A stretch of DNA of 17,167 nucleotides. Source: Lachnospiraceae bacterium. Its GTDB lineage: Bacteria > Bacillota > Clostridia > Lachnospirales > Lachnospiraceae. Under the pieces are notes generated by a model. It was given only the letters and a program-made list of their open reading frames with translations, did no database searches and had not been told where the DNA came from. The stretch spans positions 1 through 17,167 of the forward strand of contig CAAGRM010000179.1 in assembly GCA_900772675.1 (NCBI GenBank), read 5' to 3'. A program made the position numbers and the translations under genes. Shown one piece after another: positions 15,694-17,167 of this stretch; within the stretch, counting starts at the first letter, position 1; each line of letters begins with the position of its first letter.

Positions 15694-16524
15694 ATGGAGC
15701 AGAAAGAAGTATTACTGATTATTCCGGCATACAACGAAGAAAAAAACATAGGAAAAGTGATGGATCAGCTGGCACAGCCGGAGATCGCGGATCTTGTAGA
15801 TGTACTGGTTATGAACGATGCGTCCTCCGATAACACAAACTGGATGGCAAAACAGCGCGGCTATGCGGTAGTAACGCACGTTTTCAATCTCGGTTACGGA
15901 AGCGGTCTGCAGCTTGGCTATAAATATGCGATCCGCAGGGGCTACCGGTACGTGATCCAGATGGATGCGGACGGTCAGCATGATGTATGCAACATTCGAA
16001 AAATTTATGAAAAACTGAAAGAAAAAGATACAGACGGAAGAACACCGGATATTGTGCTGGGATCCCGTTTTATGGATGGAAGCGCAGAGTTTTCGGTAGG
16101 CTTTGCAAAAAAGCTGGCATTTCGCCTGTTCCGGCGCATGCTGCACATCGCGACGGGAAGATGGATTGCGGATCCGACCACAGGACTGCAGGGGCTCAGC
16201 CGCAAGGCGGTACTTTATTATTCCAAATACAATCATTTTGATGATAAATATCCGGATACCAACATGATCACACAGATGATGCTGCTTGATTTTAAAGTGG
16301 TTGAGATTCCGGCAGTCATGCATATCCGAACCTCGGGAACAAGCATGCATTCCGGGCTGAAACCCATCTGGTATATGACGCGGATGTTCTACAGTGTACT
16401 GGCCGTGATTTTCCGGTGCAAGGTTTTAAAGATGGATGCGGGAGCAGGGCGAAAAGATGTGGAAAGAAAAATGGAACCGTTTTCTGAAAAAGCAGAAAAC
16501 AGCACAGAGCGAACCGGCGAGTGA
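15694..16524 (+). CDS. DPM1-like GT2 glycosyltransferase (probable polyprenyl-phosphate sugar synthase)
   Basis: The 276-residue protein has the GT2 DPM1-like pattern: IIPAYNEEKNI (9-19), MNDASSD (40-46), the metal-binding DADGQHD (91-97), GSRF (123-126) and DPTTGLQGLSRKA (160-172). Enzymes with this set move a sugar from a nucleotide donor to dolichyl or undecaprenyl phosphate. The C-terminus has an amphipathic stretch (IWYMTRMFYSVLAVIF, 225-240) but not the two membrane helices of GtrB, which fits the kind that relies on a separate DUF2304 partner. AGGCGGG (15683-15689) precedes the ATG. The lipid-linked product would be a donor for an extracytoplasmic transferase such as the GT-C-like protein at 6857, though this link is inferred. 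Confidence 0.8.
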   Translation: MEQKEVLLIIPAYNEEKNIGKVMDQLAQPEIADLVDVLVMNDASSDNTNWMAKQRGYAVVTHVFNLGYGSGLQLGYKYAIRRGYRYVIQMDADGQHDVCNIRKIYEKLKEKDTDGRTPDIVLGSRFMDGSAEFSVGFAKKLAFRLFRRMLHIATGRWIADPTTGLQGLSRKAVLYYSKYNHFDDKYPDTNMITQMMLLDFKVVEIPAVMHIRTSGTSMHSGLKPIWYMTRMFYSVLAVIFRCKVLKMDAGAGRKDVERKMEPFSEKAENSTERTGE

Positions 16525-17167
16525 TCCCGCGTTCTCTCGGGCAGATTTTGCAGAGTGTAAAGGTGCGGTACAGAATCCGGGCTGCGGCTGGTACCATTTG
16601 TATACGTTTGATGCGGCAAAAACAGACGAACCACTGTATCTTGCCTGCAAGGAAGAAGAGCTTGTACTTCTGCGGATTGGGATCGGAGCATTTCGAACCG
16701 GCAGGATCCCACAGGAGTCGATGGCGTGGGTGCGGAAAATTCTCGCATTTTTCCGGGACCAAAAGAAGGGAATGATCCTTCGGTTCGCCTATGATCTGGA
16801 AGGAAAAGGATTGGAACGCGAGCCGGGCAGCATCAAAACCGTACAGGAACATATGCGGCAGCTTGGCGCGGCAATCCGGGAATTTTCGGAAGATGTCTAT
16901 GCTGTTCAGGGAATCCTGATCGGAAACTGGGGAGAAATGCATGGATCCCGGTATCTGACACCGGACGGGTTCCGGACGCTGGTTCGGACTATGCAAGATG
17001 CGCTGGAAGGCGCCTGTCCGCTTGCGGTGCGCAGACCCTCCCAGTGGCGGGAGCTGGCAAGAAACTTTACAGAAGAAGAGAAAAAATATCTGACTCTGTA
17101 TAACGATGGGATGTTCGGATCGGAAACCGATCTTGGTACATACGGTACTCTGGCGATGGAAACACCG
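16457..17167 (+). CDS. DUF4832/DUF4874-like glycosidase-fold protein, cut by the right edge
   Basis: 237 residues are visible without a stop. The frame begins with MWKEKWNRF, and GGAGCAGGG lies just upstream of ATG 16457; an in-frame ATG at 16436 is an alternative. It overlaps the GT2 gene by 68 nt in another frame. NPGCGWYHLYTF (40-51) corresponds to the NPxRGFY opening of DUF4874/DUF4832 proteins. LRFAYDLEG (108-116), GILIGNWGEMHGS (152-164, Glu160 a likely catalytic or ligand acid), RRPSQWR (192-198) and TLYNDGMFGSETDLGTYG (213-230) continue the pattern of this TIM-barrel family. Its activity is not known. No signal peptide is visible, which is puzzling if it acts on an exported polymer. 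The C-terminal half is outside the window. Confidence 0.7.
   Translation, partial: MWKEKWNRFLKKQKTAQSEPASDPAFSRADFAECKGAVQNPGCGWYHLYTFDAAKTDEPLYLACKEEELVLLRIGIGAFRTGRIPQESMAWVRKILAFFRDQKKGMILRFAYDLEGKGLEREPGSIKTVQEHMRQLGAAIREFSEDVYAVQGILIGNWGEMHGSRYLTPDGFRTLVRTMQDALEGACPLAVRRPSQWRELARNFTEEEKKYLTLYNDGMFGSETDLGTYGTLAMETP

Noticed and set aside
1..17167. CRISPR arrays, insertion sequences, tRNA genes, integrase or att sites
   Set aside because: I saw no spaced direct repeats, transposase motifs, tRNA cloverleaf or recombinase genes in the window.

Overview
The window reads as chromosomal DNA from a Gram-positive anaerobe of the class Clostridia, most likely Lachnospiraceae. This is inferred from the moderately GC-rich genes with AT-rich spacers, strong AGGAGG-type ribosome binding sites, sigma-A promoters, a SleB-like wall hydrolase, and a Pel-type exopolysaccharide locus without the outer-membrane components PelB and PelC. 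No 16S rRNA or other phylogenetic marker is present, so the family-level call is an inference.

Layout. (1) 1-142: the tail of a reading frame cut by the window edge, ending inside a terminator hairpin. (2) 143-669: a long A-rich spacer ending in a near-consensus promoter with TGTAAC repeats. (3) 670-1644: a secreted wall hydrolase with two SH3b domains and a SleB/CwlJ-type catalytic domain, closed by a strong bidirectional terminator (1751-1797). (4) 1880-3076, minus strand: a nucleotidyltransferase-fold protein. (5) 3077-3364: divergent promoters and a roughly 130-nt leader that can form competing helices. (6) 3365 to beyond the right edge: one long plus-strand operon with short gaps or overlaps between genes. 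Its order is PqqD-like protein, SDR-PelD fusion, PelE-like, GT-C-like membrane protein, PelA/DUF2194-like membrane-anchored protein, PelF, PelG, DUF2304-like small membrane protein, GT4 glycosyltransferase, DPM1-like GT2 glycosyltransferase, and a partial DUF4832/DUF4874-like protein.

How the genes may work together. PelF (cytosolic glycosyltransferase), PelG (multispanning transporter) and PelD/PelE (inner-membrane regulatory and scaffolding proteins) form the recognisable Pel synthase core. PelD keeps the RxxD inhibitory-site motif next to a degenerate GGDEF motif, so polymer synthesis is probably controlled by c-di-GMP. What differs from a minimal Gram-positive pel operon is the set of additions. 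PelD carries an N-terminal SDR domain that has lost its cofactor glycines and its catalytic Tyr/Lys. The genes also include a possible polyprenyl-phosphate-sugar pathway (GT2, DUF2304, GT-C-like), a second GT4, a protein in the PelA position without visible deacetylase motifs, and a PqqD/nucleotidyltransferase pair at the border. The best candidate for something undescribed is this extended Pel-like locus: a c-di-GMP-gated polymer synthase with a pseudo-SDR sensor and a possible lipid-linked decoration branch, preceded by a possibly switching leader RNA.
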